A stretch of 48,964 bases of DNA from the NCBI GenBank assembly GCA_045591095.1, contig JAZNSF010000008.1, positions 1 to 48,964 of the forward strand, read 5' to 3'. Origin of the DNA: SIG440 sp045591095. GTDB taxonomy: Bacteria; Bacillota; Clostridia; Monoglobales; Monoglobaceae. This document shows positions 16,790 through 26,207 of the stretch, in pieces. The notes beneath the pieces were generated by a model that was not told where the DNA came from, searched no databases, and worked only from the letters and a program-made list of their open reading frames with translations. Within the stretch, counting starts at the first letter, position 1, and each line of letters opens with the position of its first letter. A program made the position numbers and the translations under genes.

Positions 16790-17950
16790 ATGGAAATAAA
16801 ACAAACCGACAACAAATATATAATGGGCACTTATGGAAGGCTTGACCTTGAAATTGATCACGGTCAAGGCGCAACTCTGACCGATACCAGCGGCAGGGAC
16901 TATATTGATTTTGGCAGCGGAATTGCAGTAAATACCTTTGGTGCTTCTGATAAGCTTTGGATTGATGCTGTAACCGCTCAGCTTAACAAAATCCAGCACA
17001 CATCCAATTATTATTATACCAAACCCTGCAGTGACCTTGCAAAAATCCTTTGCGAGCGGACAGGGATGAGCAAAGTGTTCTTCTCGAACTCGGGTGCCGA
17101 AGCAAACGAGTGTGCAATCAAATCAGCTCGCAAATACGGTACTGACAAGAATGAAGATAAAAACATTATAATAACTCTTAAAAACAGCTTCCACGGCAGA
17201 ACGATTACTACCCTGTCTGCAACCGGACAAGAAGTTTTCCACAAGCATTTTACTCCGTTTACCCAAGGGTTTTGCTATGTAGAAGCAAATAATATCGATG
17301 ACCTTACAGCAAAAATGAATGATAATGTATGCGGAATAATGCTTGAAATTGTTCAGGGTGAGGGTGGAGTTTTGACCCTTACAAAAGAATTTGTCCAAAA
17401 AGCATCCGAGCTTGCCAAAAAGTACGACGCACTTTTAATCATCGACGAAGTTCAAACCGGTAACGGCCGAACAGGAAAGCTTTATGCGCATCAGCATTTT
17501 GATATTAAGCCGGATATATTCACTACAGCAAAAGGTCTTGGCGGCGGACTTCCGATAGGCGCTACAGTTTTTGCCGAAAGACACTCAGAGCTTCTCCCCT
17601 CAGGTAGTCACGGCTCGACTTTTGGAGGAAACCCCGTTGCCTCTGCAGGCGCAATAAACATTTTAAGTCGTCTTGACGATAAGCTTTTAAGCGAAGTCAC
17701 CCGAAAATCGAAAAAAATAATTTCCGAGCTAAACACACTCGAAGAAGTTGAAGAAATCTCAGGTCTTGGCCTTATGCTTGGAATAAAGACTAAACAGCCG
17801 GCAAAAACTATCCTTGATTACTGCCAGCAAAAAGGTCTTCTTGTGCTGACAGCAAAGGACAAGGTCCGCTTGCTTCCCCCGCTCAATATTTCGGACGAAG
17901 AGCTAAATCGCGGTCTTGAAATTTTGAAAAACGCAATCAAAAACGCATAA
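16790..17950 (+). CDS. argD: Acetylornithine aminotransferase
   Basis: This class III PLP aminotransferase makes N-acetylornithine from the semialdehyde and glutamate. Motifs include YIDFGSGIAVNTFG, FFSNSGAEANECAIK, LIIDEVQTGNGRTGK and the PLP lysine in TTAKGLGGGLPIGA (around residue 240). Length 386 is typical. It lies 21 nt after argR. Confidence 0.94.
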   Translation: MEIKQTDNKYIMGTYGRLDLEIDHGQGATLTDTSGRDYIDFGSGIAVNTFGASDKLWIDAVTAQLNKIQHTSNYYYTKPCSDLAKILCERTGMSKVFFSNSGAEANECAIKSARKYGTDKNEDKNIIITLKNSFHGRTITTLSATGQEVFHKHFTPFTQGFCYVEANNIDDLTAKMNDNVCGIMLEIVQGEGGVLTLTKEFVQKASELAKKYDALLIIDEVQTGNGRTGKLYAHQHFDIKPDIFTTAKGLGGGLPIGATVFAERHSELLPSGSHGSTFGGNPVASAGAINILSRLDDKLLSEVTRKSKKIISELNTLEEVEEISGLGLMLGIKTKQPAKTILDYCQQKGLLVLTAKDKVRLLPPLNISDEELNRGLEILKNAIKNA

Positions 17951-17985
17951 AATCAAATTTACATAGAGAAAGGTTTTAAAAAGAT

Positions 17986-18891
17986 ATGAAACATCTACTT
18001 AAACTATCTGACTTGACGGCTGAGGAAATAACCAGTCTTTTAGACATGGCAGACCAGCTTAAATACGAAAAGAAAAACAATATTCCCCACAAGCACTTAG
18101 AGGGTAAATCACTTGGTATGATTTTTGAAAAGTCATCTACCCGTACCCGTGTTTCTTTTGAGGTGGGAATGTACGAGCTTGGTGGAAATCCTCTTTTCTT
18201 AAGCTCGAATGACCTGCAAATTGGCCGTGGCGAGCCGGTAGAAGATACCGCTCGTGTTCTTTCGAGGTTCTTAGACGGAATTATGATAAGAACCTTTGAA
18301 CAAAAAGAAGTCGAGGACCTTGCAAAATATGGTTCTATCCCGATTATAAACGGTCTTACAGACTACTGTCATCCTTGTCAGGTCCTTGCAGACCTTATGA
18401 CCATCCGCGAGCATAAGGGCACTCTCAAAAACCTTAAAATGTGCTTTGTTGGCGACGGCAACAATATGGCAAACTCTTTGATGGTCGGCTGTATAAAAAT
18501 GGGTATCGAATTTGCTATCGCGTGCCCCAAAGGCTACGAGCCTGATGCCGAACTTATGAAGTGGGCAGCAGAAAACGGAAAATTCACCTGTACAGATGAA
18601 CTTAAGCTTGCTGCAAAAGACGCAGATGTTTTAGTCACAGACGTGTGGGCGTCAATGGGTCAGGAAGCAGAAGCTATGATGCGAAAGAAAATTTTTGCCG
18701 AGTATCAGATAAATTCTGAGCTTATGCAAGTTGCAAAGCCTGACGCAATGGTGCTTCACTGTCTTCCTGCTCACCGCGGCGAAGAAATCACTGCTGAGGT
18801 TTTAGAGGCTCATGCAGACGAAATTTTTGACGAAGCTGAAAACCGCCTCCATGCTCAAAAGGCAGTTTTGGTTACTTTAATGAAAGACTAA
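17986..18891 (+). CDS. argF: Ornithine carbamoyltransferase
   Basis: The enzyme forms citrulline from ornithine and carbamoyl phosphate. The carbamoyl-phosphate loop KSSTRTRVSFEVG is at about residue 46, FVGDGNNMANS binds ornithine, and HCLPAHRGEEI carries the catalytic Cys. Length 301 fits the anabolic form. argG and argH are not in this window, so arginine synthesis is finished elsewhere. Confidence 0.95.
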   Translation: MKHLLKLSDLTAEEITSLLDMADQLKYEKKNNIPHKHLEGKSLGMIFEKSSTRTRVSFEVGMYELGGNPLFLSSNDLQIGRGEPVEDTARVLSRFLDGIMIRTFEQKEVEDLAKYGSIPIINGLTDYCHPCQVLADLMTIREHKGTLKNLKMCFVGDGNNMANSLMVGCIKMGIEFAIACPKGYEPDAELMKWAAENGKFTCTDELKLAAKDADVLVTDVWASMGQEAEAMMRKKIFAEYQINSELMQVAKPDAMVLHCLPAHRGEEITAEVLEAHADEIFDEAENRLHAQKAVLVTLMKD

Positions 18892-18902
18892 CATATTAAT
18901 CC

Positions 18903-19709
18903 ATGGGACGATTTTTAATCCTCCCTGTACTTTATGAAAGGCGGCGATTTTTTTTGCAGCTTGTACTTTTGACCGCTTTGGGCGTTGGCGGTGCTACTCT
19001 TATAGGCGCTTTAATCGGATTTTTAATAGGCAACATCTCTCACAAATATACCGACATCATTTTGTCCTTTGCAGCAGGGGTAATGCTTGCCGCGGCCGTT
19101 CTTGGTCTTATTTTGCCATCAATCGAATATGGCGGTGATTTTGGCATTTTGACCACAGTCACAGGTATTTTTGTTGGTGCTATATTTTTAAATGTTATGG
19201 ACCGGCTTGTGCCACATCTTCACAAACTTGCCGGAAGCGATGCCGAAAAACATACAAATAATGCCAGCTTAAATAAGGTACTCCTGTTTGTTCTTGCAAT
19301 CGCTATACACAACTTCCCAGAGGGCATTGCCGCAGGTGTAGGTTTTGGCTCGGGAAATGCTAGCGAAGCTATGTTGATTGCAGGCGGAATAGCACTTCAG
19401 AATATCCCCGAAGGCATTGTAATTATCGGGCCCATGCTGTCAGCAGGGATAAGCCCAAAAAGAACCTTCGTTTGTGCTTTAGCTACCGGCTTAGTCGAAG
19501 TATTGGGCACACTCATTGGCTACTTTTCGATTCAAGTTTCTACCGCAATTTTGCCATTTGCTCTTGCCTTTGCCGGAGGAACTATGCTTTATATCATCAG
19601 TGACGAAATGATACCCGAAACCCATTCTCACGGGGTCGAACGAGGCGCAACCTACGCCCTTTTGGTTGGTTTTTGCGTGATGCTTATGTCTGACTTTTTA
19701 CTTGGTTAG
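18903..19709 (+). CDS. ZIP family metal transporter
   Basis: This membrane protein has about eight helices. The ZIP metal-site helix reads AIHNFPEGIAAGVGFG, and the next reads ALQNIPEGIVIIG, with the His/Asn/Pro-Glu ligands of ZIP transporters (zinc or iron import, like ZupT/GufA). The ATG at 18903 has no clear ribosome site; the in-frame TTG at 18954 has AAAGGCGG 8 nt before it and would remove a basic 17-residue lead, so the true start is open. It is 11 nt past argF and probably shares the arginine transcript. Confidence 0.85.
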   Translation: MGRFLILPVLYERRRFFLQLVLLTALGVGGATLIGALIGFLIGNISHKYTDIILSFAAGVMLAAAVLGLILPSIEYGGDFGILTTVTGIFVGAIFLNVMDRLVPHLHKLAGSDAEKHTNNASLNKVLLFVLAIAIHNFPEGIAAGVGFGSGNASEAMLIAGGIALQNIPEGIVIIGPMLSAGISPKRTFVCALATGLVEVLGTLIGYFSIQVSTAILPFALAFAGGTMLYIISDEMIPETHSHGVERGATYALLVGFCVMLMSDFLLG

Positions 19710-19728
19710 TTTATCCTAACTTATGCAT

Positions 19729-19765
19729 AAAAAACAGAAGGATTTTTAACATCCTTCTGTTTTTT
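19729..19765. terminator. Bidirectional terminator between arg and his operons
   Basis: Perfect 15-bp arms (19729-19743 and 19751-19765) with A and T runs on opposite flanks serve both converging operons. The right arm overlaps the hisK stop codon. Confidence 0.92.
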
Positions 19766-20513
19766 ATATTAGATTCAAAAACTTTTCGTAATGTGCGGCG
19801 ATACTGTCAGTGCTATGACTGTCGCCTGAAATTATCAGTTTTCCGCCTTTTTCTTTTATATAGTCGATTAATGTTTTTGACGGATATGGCTGCAGCCTAT
19901 AGCCTCTTGACACCGCTCCGGTATTTACCTCAAAAGGCTTGTTATAGGGCAAAAGTTTGTCTATTGCATTTTTTGCAGCCTTTATATACCATTCATCAGA
20001 TGTAGCAAAAAGCTTGTCGCCCTCGTTGAATTTTGTTACAAGGTCCAAGTGCCCTATTATATCTGCATTGGTTTTAGCTGCTATATCCCCTGCCAACCTA
20101 AAATAATCCTCGCAAAGCTCTATATAACTTCCGTTATAATATTTTTTTACGGTTTCTATAAAAGATTCCTCGCTCAAATCAAGGTCAAGATATCTTCCAT
20201 CCTTTTTTACATAGTGAACCGACCCAATGACGTAGTCAAAACCGTCTGTGCTAAAATCCGAAAAATAGTCCTGCTCCACGCCACAAAGGACGGCTATTTT
20301 GTCCTTGTACTTTTCAGCGAGTCTTTTTACCTCGGTTTGAAAATCCTCAACTTGCTCTTTTTTTATGCAGTAGCTTTGGTCAAAGCTTGTATATGAATGG
20401 CAAACTAATCCGATTTTGTCCATGCCCTTATTTATGGCAGCAAGCACCATTTCTTCGGGTGTATTTTTGCCATCGCAAAAGCTTGTGTGCGTATGCAAAT
20501 CCTGATATATCAT
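19764..20513 (-). CDS. hisK: Histidinol-phosphatase, PHP family
   Basis: This PHP-domain phosphatase removes phosphate from histidinol phosphate. The first metal motif DLHTHTSFCDGK is at the N-terminus, HSYTSF and CGVEQDYF follow, IGHLDL is mid-protein and SGDSHST near the end provides further metal ligands. Length 249 fits HisK/HisJ. As last gene of the his operon overlapping hisIE by 4 nt it supplies the step missing from the IGPD-only hisB. Confidence 0.92.
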   Translation of the reverse strand: MIYQDLHTHTSFCDGKNTPEEMVLAAINKGMDKIGLVCHSYTSFDQSYCIKKEQVEDFQTEVKRLAEKYKDKIAVLCGVEQDYFSDFSTDGFDYVIGSVHYVKKDGRYLDLDLSEESFIETVKKYYNGSYIELCEDYFRLAGDIAAKTNADIIGHLDLVTKFNEGDKLFATSDEWYIKAAKNAIDKLLPYNKPFEVNTGAVSRGYRLQPYPSKTLIDYIKEKGGKLIISGDSHSTDSIAAHYEKFLNLI

Positions 20514-21160
20514 TTTGTCATCTTCTCCTGCTTTACCTTATGGTCAATGACGTGTCTTGAAGCGAGTTCTTTGTGGATATCTTCAAGCGAAATCCCATTC
20601 TGAAGCATAAGCACCATCACGTGATAACAAAGGTCCGCAATCTCGTATATCGTCTCGGCCTTGTCCTCCGCTTTTGCTGCAATTATTACCTCGGTGCACT
20701 CTTCTCCTATCTTTTTTAGTATCTTGTCAAGGCCTTTTTCAAAAAGGTATGTGGTGTATGACCCTTCTTTCTTTTCTTCCTTGCGGCCTTTTAAAAGCTC
20801 CATAAGCCCTTCGAGAGAAAATTCCGAAAGCTCGTCGCTTTCCCAAACGGGACTTTCGAAGCACGAATCTGTTCCCATATGGCAGGCAGGTCCGTCTTTT
20901 TCGACTATTACCACTAGCGCGTCCTTGTCGCAGTCAGCTGTTATCGAAACAATGTGCTGATAATTGCCACTCGTTTCGCCTTTTAGCCAAAGCTCGTTTC
21001 TTGAACGGCTCCAAAAACATGTTAGTCCTTTTTCCATTGATATTTCAAGGCTTTCGCGGTTCATATATGCAAGAGTCAGCACCTTTTTGCTGACCGAGTC
21101 CACCACAATCGCAGGAATCACACCTTTTTCGTCAAATTTTAGTTCGTTAATGTTTAGCAT
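20510..21160 (-). CDS. hisIE: Bifunctional phosphoribosyl-AMP cyclohydrolase/phosphoribosyl-ATP pyrophosphatase
   Basis: The N-terminal HisI domain (about 1-110) shows SRNELWLKGETSGNYQ and DCDKDALVV, with metal cysteines in CHMGTDSCF. The C-terminal HisE domain (about 115-205) shows KIGEECTEVIIAAK and EIADLCYHVMVLM. It catalyses the second and third steps of histidine synthesis. Length 216 is normal for the fusion. It lies 18 nt after hisF. Confidence 0.96.
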   Translation of the reverse strand: MLNINELKFDEKGVIPAIVVDSVSKKVLTLAYMNRESLEISMEKGLTCFWSRSRNELWLKGETSGNYQHIVSITADCDKDALVVIVEKDGPACHMGTDSCFESPVWESDELSEFSLEGLMELLKGRKEEKKEGSYTTYLFEKGLDKILKKIGEECTEVIIAAKAEDKAETIYEIADLCYHVMVLMLQNGISLEDIHKELASRHVIDHKVKQEKMTK

Positions 21161-21178
21161 ATCAAAGCCCTCTTTTTT

Positions 21179-21937
21179 CTAAATTCTAACCGGAATGTTG
21201 TTTTTGGCAAGTTCGGCCTTTAAATCTTTTATCGAAACCTCGCCAAAATGGAATATCGACGCCGCAAGCCCTGCATCCACCTTTGGAAGCGCATTGAAAA
21301 GCTTCACAAAATCGTCTATTCCGCCTGCGCCGCCGGATGCAATCACCGGCACCGAAACTGCGTTTGAAACAGCTTCAAGCAGCTCAAGGTCAAAGCCTTT
21401 TTTAACGCCGTCTGTGTCTATAGAGTTAAGCACCACTTCGCCGGCGCCCATATCAGTGCAGTGCTTTATCCATTCAACCGCCTCCATACCGGTATTTTCG
21501 CGGCCTCCCTTAGAAAACACCCTAAAAACGCCGTCAACCCTTTTTACATCAGCCGAAATTACCACACACTGGTCGCCATAACGCTTTGCCGCCTCGTAGA
21601 TAAGGTTTGGATTTTTTATTGCGCCCGAATTTACGCTGACCTTGTCCGCACCGCACTTAAGCACCCGATCAAAGTCATCTAAAGTGTTTATTCCACCACC
21701 TACAGTAAGAGGAATAAAAATTTTGCTTGCTACCTCGCGAAGTATGTCGGTAAATAGGTTACGTTCCTCAAACGATGCCGTAATGTCATAAAAAACAAGC
21801 TCGTCTGCACCATTTTCCGAGTAAAACTTCCCAAGCTCCACAGGCGACGACACGTCGGATATCCCTTCAAAATTTACGCCCTTAACCACTCTGCCATCCC
21901 TCACGTCAAGGCAAGGGATAATTCGTTTTGTTATCAT
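21179..21937 (-). CDS. hisF: Imidazole glycerol phosphate synthase, cyclase subunit
   Basis: HisF is a TIM-barrel cyclase that uses ammonia from HisH to make IGP and AICAR. RIIPCLDVRDGRVVKGVNF carries the first catalytic Asp, LTVGGGI and VIASGGAGGIDDF are phosphate sites, and LNSIDTDG carries the second Asp. Length 252 is standard. It overlaps hisA by 4 nt. Confidence 0.97.
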   Translation of the reverse strand: MITKRIIPCLDVRDGRVVKGVNFEGISDVSSPVELGKFYSENGADELVFYDITASFEERNLFTDILREVASKIFIPLTVGGGINTLDDFDRVLKCGADKVSVNSGAIKNPNLIYEAAKRYGDQCVVISADVKRVDGVFRVFSKGGRENTGMEAVEWIKHCTDMGAGEVVLNSIDTDGVKKGFDLELLEAVSNAVSVPVIASGGAGGIDDFVKLFNALPKVDAGLAASIFHFGEVSIKDLKAELAKNNIPVRI

Positions 21938-22647
21938 TTTGCCACCTCAATTGCATCCTTTAAGGAAATTGCCTTTGTATAGTATGCTTTACCTATAATT
22001 GCTCCGTATATATCCATTTTGCGAAGTGCACTTACATTTTCAAGGTCCGAAACTCCACCGGATGCCACAATTTGTATGTTCATTTTTTCTGAAAGCTCGC
22101 GATAAAGCTCAAGGTTTGTGCCCTGCATCGCTCCGTCTTTTGAGATATCTGTGCAAATCAAGGTCTTAACTCCGATATCCTGCATCATCTGACAAAACTC
22201 AAAACAGCTATGCTCCGACTTTTCGGTCCAGCCTTTAATCGCCACAAATCCGTCCTTTATATCTACGCCAACAGCAATTTTTTCGCCGTATTTTTTAACC
22301 GCTTCTTCCAAAAAAGCTCTGTTCTCTACTGCCGCTGTTCCAAGTATAACTCTGTCAATACCAGCCTCAATATATCTTTCAACAACCTCCATACTGCGTA
22401 TTCCACCGCCGATTTCGGTAAAAAGACCGGTGTTATTTGCAATATCCTCGATAGTTGCAAGGTTTGGGGTCTTACCGTTTTTTGCCCCCTCCAAATCAAC
22501 CATATGGATGTGTGTCGCACCTGATGCCTCAAAATCCCGTGCAATTTCTATGGGGTTTTCGCTGTATACCGTCATTTTGTCATATTCACCCCGAAGAAGC
22601 CTTACAGCCTTGCCTTGGAATAGGTCAATCGCAGGAAAAATTATCAT
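21934..22647 (-). CDS. hisA: ProFAR isomerase
   Basis: HisA isomerises ProFAR to PRFAR. The TIM barrel begins IIFPAIDLFQGKAVRLLRGEYD with the catalytic Asp, and continues through GGGIRSMEVVERYIEAG and CTDISKDGAMQG. I chose ATG 22647, which has GGAGGT before it, rather than the in-frame start 21 nt upstream. Length 237 is normal. Confidence 0.95.
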   Translation of the reverse strand: MIIFPAIDLFQGKAVRLLRGEYDKMTVYSENPIEIARDFEASGATHIHMVDLEGAKNGKTPNLATIEDIANNTGLFTEIGGGIRSMEVVERYIEAGIDRVILGTAAVENRAFLEEAVKKYGEKIAVGVDIKDGFVAIKGWTEKSEHSCFEFCQMMQDIGVKTLICTDISKDGAMQGTNLELYRELSEKMNIQIVASGGVSDLENVSALRKMDIYGAIIGKAYYTKAISLKDAIEVAK

Positions 22648-23267
22648 ATTTCTACCTCCATCTCGCAAAATGCTTTAAGAATTTTAAGTCCAACCTCGCC
22701 ACTTTTTTCGGGATGGAATTGACAACCGCAGACGTTTTTGTCTGCTACTGCCGCAGTGAGCGTAGCGCCATACTCAGTCGTTGCGATTACTGATTTTTCA
22801 CAGTTTGCACCATAATACGAATGAACAAAATACGCAAAGTCACCTGTCTTTAAATATTTAAAAATCGGGTGTCTTTCTTTGGTAAAGTTTAAAGCATTCC
22901 AGCCAATGTGCGGGACCTTTAAATCCTTTGGTATCACGTCCGAGATAGGCCGGATTTCGCCTTTAATAAGCCCTAAACCCTCGTGTTCGCCATACTCGAA
23001 GCTTTTGTCAAAAAGCATCTGCATGCCAAGACAAATGCCCATTATCGGCTTTTTTGCCTTTGCTTCTTCTTTTAGTATAACATCAAGTCCGCTCTTTTTA
23101 AGCTTTGCTGCCGCATCGCTGAATGCGCCCACACCCGGAAGTATAATCCTGTCCGCGCTTTTTATTACCGATGGGTCATCTGTCACAATCGCCTCTTCTC
23201 CAATCGCTTTAAATGAGCTTTGAAGCGAGAAAAGGTTCCCCACTCCGTAGTCAAGTATCGCAACCAT
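22644..23267 (-). CDS. hisH: Imidazole glycerol phosphate synthase, glutamine amidotransferase subunit
   Basis: HisH hydrolyses glutamine and channels ammonia to HisF. Motifs are DYGVGNLFSL, the nucleophile elbow GICLGMQMLF (Cys around residue 79), HIGWN, and CQFHPEKSGEVG with the His and Glu of the triad. Length 207 is typical. It overlaps hisA by 4 nt and abuts hisB. Confidence 0.96.
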   Translation of the reverse strand: MVAILDYGVGNLFSLQSSFKAIGEEAIVTDDPSVIKSADRIILPGVGAFSDAAAKLKKSGLDVILKEEAKAKKPIMGICLGMQMLFDKSFEYGEHEGLGLIKGEIRPISDVIPKDLKVPHIGWNALNFTKERHPIFKYLKTGDFAYFVHSYYGANCEKSVIATTEYGATLTAAVADKNVCGCQFHPEKSGEVGLKILKAFCEMEVEI

Positions 23268-23854
23268 TAAAGTACCCCTTTCGTGGACGGGATTTCGTCG
23301 CTTGCAGATGGGTCAATTGCCACTGCCATTCTTACACTTCTGGCAACTGACTTAAACGCACCCTCGATTATGTGATGAGTGTTAGTTCCAGCTAACTGAT
23401 TTATGTGAAGGTTACATTCAGCACTTCTTGCAAAGCCCTGCCAGAATTCTTCTACGAGTTCTGTATCAAAATCCCCTACTCTTTCAGCCGGGAGATTAAG
23501 TCCATACGAAAGATAGCTTCTTCCCGAAAAATCTACTGCACTCAAAATCAGCGCTTCGTCCATAGGAAGTATCATATTACCATATCGGCAAATACCCCTT
23601 TTGTCACCCAAAGCTTCCTTAAAGCAAAGTCCCAAAGTGATTCCTATATCCTCGGCTGTGTGGTGATAGTCAACATATGTATCCCCTTCGCACTTTAGCT
23701 TCAAATCAAATCTGCCGTGTTTAGCAAAAAGTGTAAGCATGTGGTCCAAAAATCCGCAGCCGCTTTCTACTTTTGCATCTCCCTTGCCATCAAGGTTAAG
23801 TTCCAGATTTATTTTAGTTTCGGCTGTTTCTCTTATTTTCAAAACTTTTCTCAC
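23267..23854 (-). CDS. hisB: Imidazoleglycerol-phosphate dehydratase
   Basis: This monofunctional IGPD has 195 residues. GCGFLDHMLTLFAKHG and DYHHTAEDIGI form one manganese site half, and the related NTHHIIEGAFKS forms the second. No phosphatase domain is attached, which agrees with the separate PHP phosphatase downstream. It shares single-base overlaps with hisC and hisH. Confidence 0.96.
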   Translation of the reverse strand: MRKVLKIRETAETKINLELNLDGKGDAKVESGCGFLDHMLTLFAKHGRFDLKLKCEGDTYVDYHHTAEDIGITLGLCFKEALGDKRGICRYGNMILPMDEALILSAVDFSGRSYLSYGLNLPAERVGDFDTELVEEFWQGFARSAECNLHINQLAGTNTHHIIEGAFKSVARSVRMAVAIDPSASDEIPSTKGVL

Positions 23855-24918
23855 TATACTTCCTCCTTTAAAATTTCTCTTATTGCATCAAGAAATTTAT
23901 CCATTTGTTCTTTTGTTCCAATAGTCACGCGGTTATAATCCTTTATCCTCTCGCCGTCAAAATGCCTTACAAGTATACTTCTTTTCCTTAACCCCGCATA
24001 CACCTTTTCACCGCTGATTTTTGGATGCTTTACAAAAATAAAGTTTGCTTTTGAATCGGTCGCGTCAAAGCCAAGCTTTTTAAGTTCATCTTGGGTATAC
24101 TCGCGGTTTTTGCAAATTTCTTGGCAGTTCTTTTTTAAGTATTCTTCGTCATTTAATGCGCCCAGCCCTGCTGCCATGGTCATTTTGTTGATGTTGTATG
24201 GGTTTGTGGAATACTTTACCATATTCATAGCATCAATCAATTCCTTTGCCCCCACACCAAAGCCAAGTCTTGCACCTGCCATTGAGCGTGATTTTGAAAA
24301 TGTCTGCGTTACCAGAATATTATCGTACTTTCTAACAAGCGGCACAGCGCTTTCGTTCCCAAAGTCTATATAGGCTTCGTCAATCACAAAAAGGCTTTGT
24401 GGAGTTTCGCTTACTAACCTTTCGATTTCTTTAACCCCGATATACTTACCTGTCGGTGCATTGGGGTTTGCGATAAATACTACTGCTTTTAAATTTTTGT
24501 AAGCATCTAGGTTTATGTCCAAATTCTCGTCAAGAGGGATTTCCCTATAAGAAACCCCATGAAGGTTTGCAAAAACCTTGTAAAATCCGTATGTTATATC
24601 CGGGAAAACTGCCTCTCTGGCTTCGTCACAAAAAGCCATAAAAGCAAAATTCAAAATCTCATCCGAGCCGTTTGTGACCAAAACATTTTCAAAATCCACA
24701 CCAAGGTTCTCTGCAATCAAGCCTGTCAGTTCTTTGCATTCAGGGTCAGGATAAAGCTGCAAATCTTTTGCCGCCTCGGCCACCAGCTGCAAAGCCTTTG
24801 GCGACGGCAAAAACGGGGACTCGTTGGTGTTAAGCTTTATTAAGTTTTTTATTCTGGGTTGCTCGCCCGGTGTATAAGGCTTAAGATTTTTAAGCCTCGA
24901 ACTTAAAAATTTACTCAT
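23854..24918 (-). CDS. hisC: Histidinol-phosphate aminotransferase
   Basis: This PLP-dependent class I/II aminotransferase makes histidinol phosphate. KLNTNESPFLPSPKA marks the N-terminus, FIANPNAPTGKYI and FVIDEAYIDFG bind the cofactor, and the PLP lysine is in TFSKSRSMAGARLGF. Length 354 fits. It is embedded 14 nt after hisD, which supports HisC over other aminotransferases of the family. Confidence 0.94.
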   Translation of the reverse strand: MSKFLSSRLKNLKPYTPGEQPRIKNLIKLNTNESPFLPSPKALQLVAEAAKDLQLYPDPECKELTGLIAENLGVDFENVLVTNGSDEILNFAFMAFCDEAREAVFPDITYGFYKVFANLHGVSYREIPLDENLDINLDAYKNLKAVVFIANPNAPTGKYIGVKEIERLVSETPQSLFVIDEAYIDFGNESAVPLVRKYDNILVTQTFSKSRSMAGARLGFGVGAKELIDAMNMVKYSTNPYNINKMTMAAGLGALNDEEYLKKNCQEICKNREYTQDELKKLGFDATDSKANFIFVKHPKISGEKVYAGLRKRSILVRHFDGERIKDYNRVTIGTKEQMDKFLDAIREILKEEV

Positions 24919-24932
24919 AAAATTCTCCTAAA

Positions 24933-26207
24933 TTATTCCTCAAATCTGATTGTGGCACTTTTTGCGTGGGCGGTAAGACCCTCTTTTTTTGCAAATAAGT
25001 CTATATCCTTTGCCACGCGACTAAGGGCATCCTTGGTGTAGTATGTATACTGGGTCTTTTTTACAAAATCATCCACCGAAAGCGGGCTTGAAAATCTTGC
25101 TGTACCGCTTGTTGGAAGTGTATGATTTGCGCCCGAAAGGTAGTCTCCAAGTGCTTCGGGGCAGTGCCTTCCCATAAAGATTGACCCTGCATGGCGAATA
25201 CCGTCAAGGTAGTCAAATGGGTTATCCACGCAAAGTTCCAAATGCTCGGGTGCAATCTCGTTTGCGATTTCTATCACTTTTTTAAGGTCATCGGCAACTA
25301 TAATTTTCCCGTTATTATCAATGGACGCTCTTGCTATATCGCACCTTTCTAAGATTGGGATTTGTCTTTCCAGTTCCTCAGACACCTTGACAGCAAGCTC
25401 TAAGCTTTCTGTAACAAGCACAGCACTTGCCAGTTTGTCGTGCTCGGCCTGTGACAAAAGGTCTGCCGCAACATACGCGGGGTTACTTTTTCCGTCAGCT
25501 ACCACCAGAATTTCGCTTGGTCCTGCAATCATATCAATCGAAACCTGACCAAAAACCTGTTTCTTTGCTTCTGCAACAAACGCATTGCCCGGTCCTACAA
25601 TCTTATCTACTTTGGGTATACTCTCTGTCCCAAAAGCAAGTGCCGCAATGGCTTGCGCGCCTCCGACTTTGAATATCTTATCCACCCCTGCTATATTTGC
25701 CGCAGCTAAGATTGCCGGATTTATGCCGCCGTCTGCCATTGGCGGTGTAACCATAACTATCTCACGGCAGCCTGCAATTTTTGCCGGGATAGCATTCATC
25801 AAAACTGATGACGGATACGAAGCTGTCCCGCCGGGGACATAAAGTCCCGCCCGGTCGATTGGAATTATCTTTTGCCCAGTAACAATCCCAGCCTCGTCAT
25901 TTATGATAAATCCGCTTCTTACCTGCTTTTCGTGAAACTTCCTTATATTTGCCGCAGCCTTTTTAAGTACACCAATAAACTCGGGTTCTACCTTGTTCAC
26001 TGCAGCCTCAAGCTCCTCAGGGCTTACCAAAAGGCTTTCAAGCTTTGTCTTGTCAAACTTTTCAGAGTATTTTAAAAGGGCCTTGTCGCCATTTTCTTTT
26101 ACATCATCAATAATTTCTTTTACCGTACCCACTACGTCAATTTCGGGTACAACGCGGGCAAAAATCTCGCTAGTCGCTACCTCGCCATATTTAAGTATCT
26201 TTATCAT
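24933..26207 (-). CDS. hisD: Histidinol dehydrogenase
   Basis: HisD oxidises histidinol to histidine in two NAD steps using zinc. Signatures are LYVPGGTASYPSSVLMNAIPA, GGAQAIAALAFGTESIPKVD and IAGPSEILVVADG, with metal and catalytic residues in LLSQAEHDKLASA and IAPEHLEL. Length 424 is standard. It overlaps hisG by 4 nt. Confidence 0.97.
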   Translation of the reverse strand: MIKILKYGEVATSEIFARVVPEIDVVGTVKEIIDDVKENGDKALLKYSEKFDKTKLESLLVSPEELEAAVNKVEPEFIGVLKKAAANIRKFHEKQVRSGFIINDEAGIVTGQKIIPIDRAGLYVPGGTASYPSSVLMNAIPAKIAGCREIVMVTPPMADGGINPAILAAANIAGVDKIFKVGGAQAIAALAFGTESIPKVDKIVGPGNAFVAEAKKQVFGQVSIDMIAGPSEILVVADGKSNPAYVAADLLSQAEHDKLASAVLVTESLELAVKVSEELERQIPILERCDIARASIDNNGKIIVADDLKKVIEIANEIAPEHLELCVDNPFDYLDGIRHAGSIFMGRHCPEALGDYLSGANHTLPTSGTARFSSPLSVDDFVKKTQYTYYTKDALSRVAKDIDLFAKKEGLTAHAKSATIRFEE

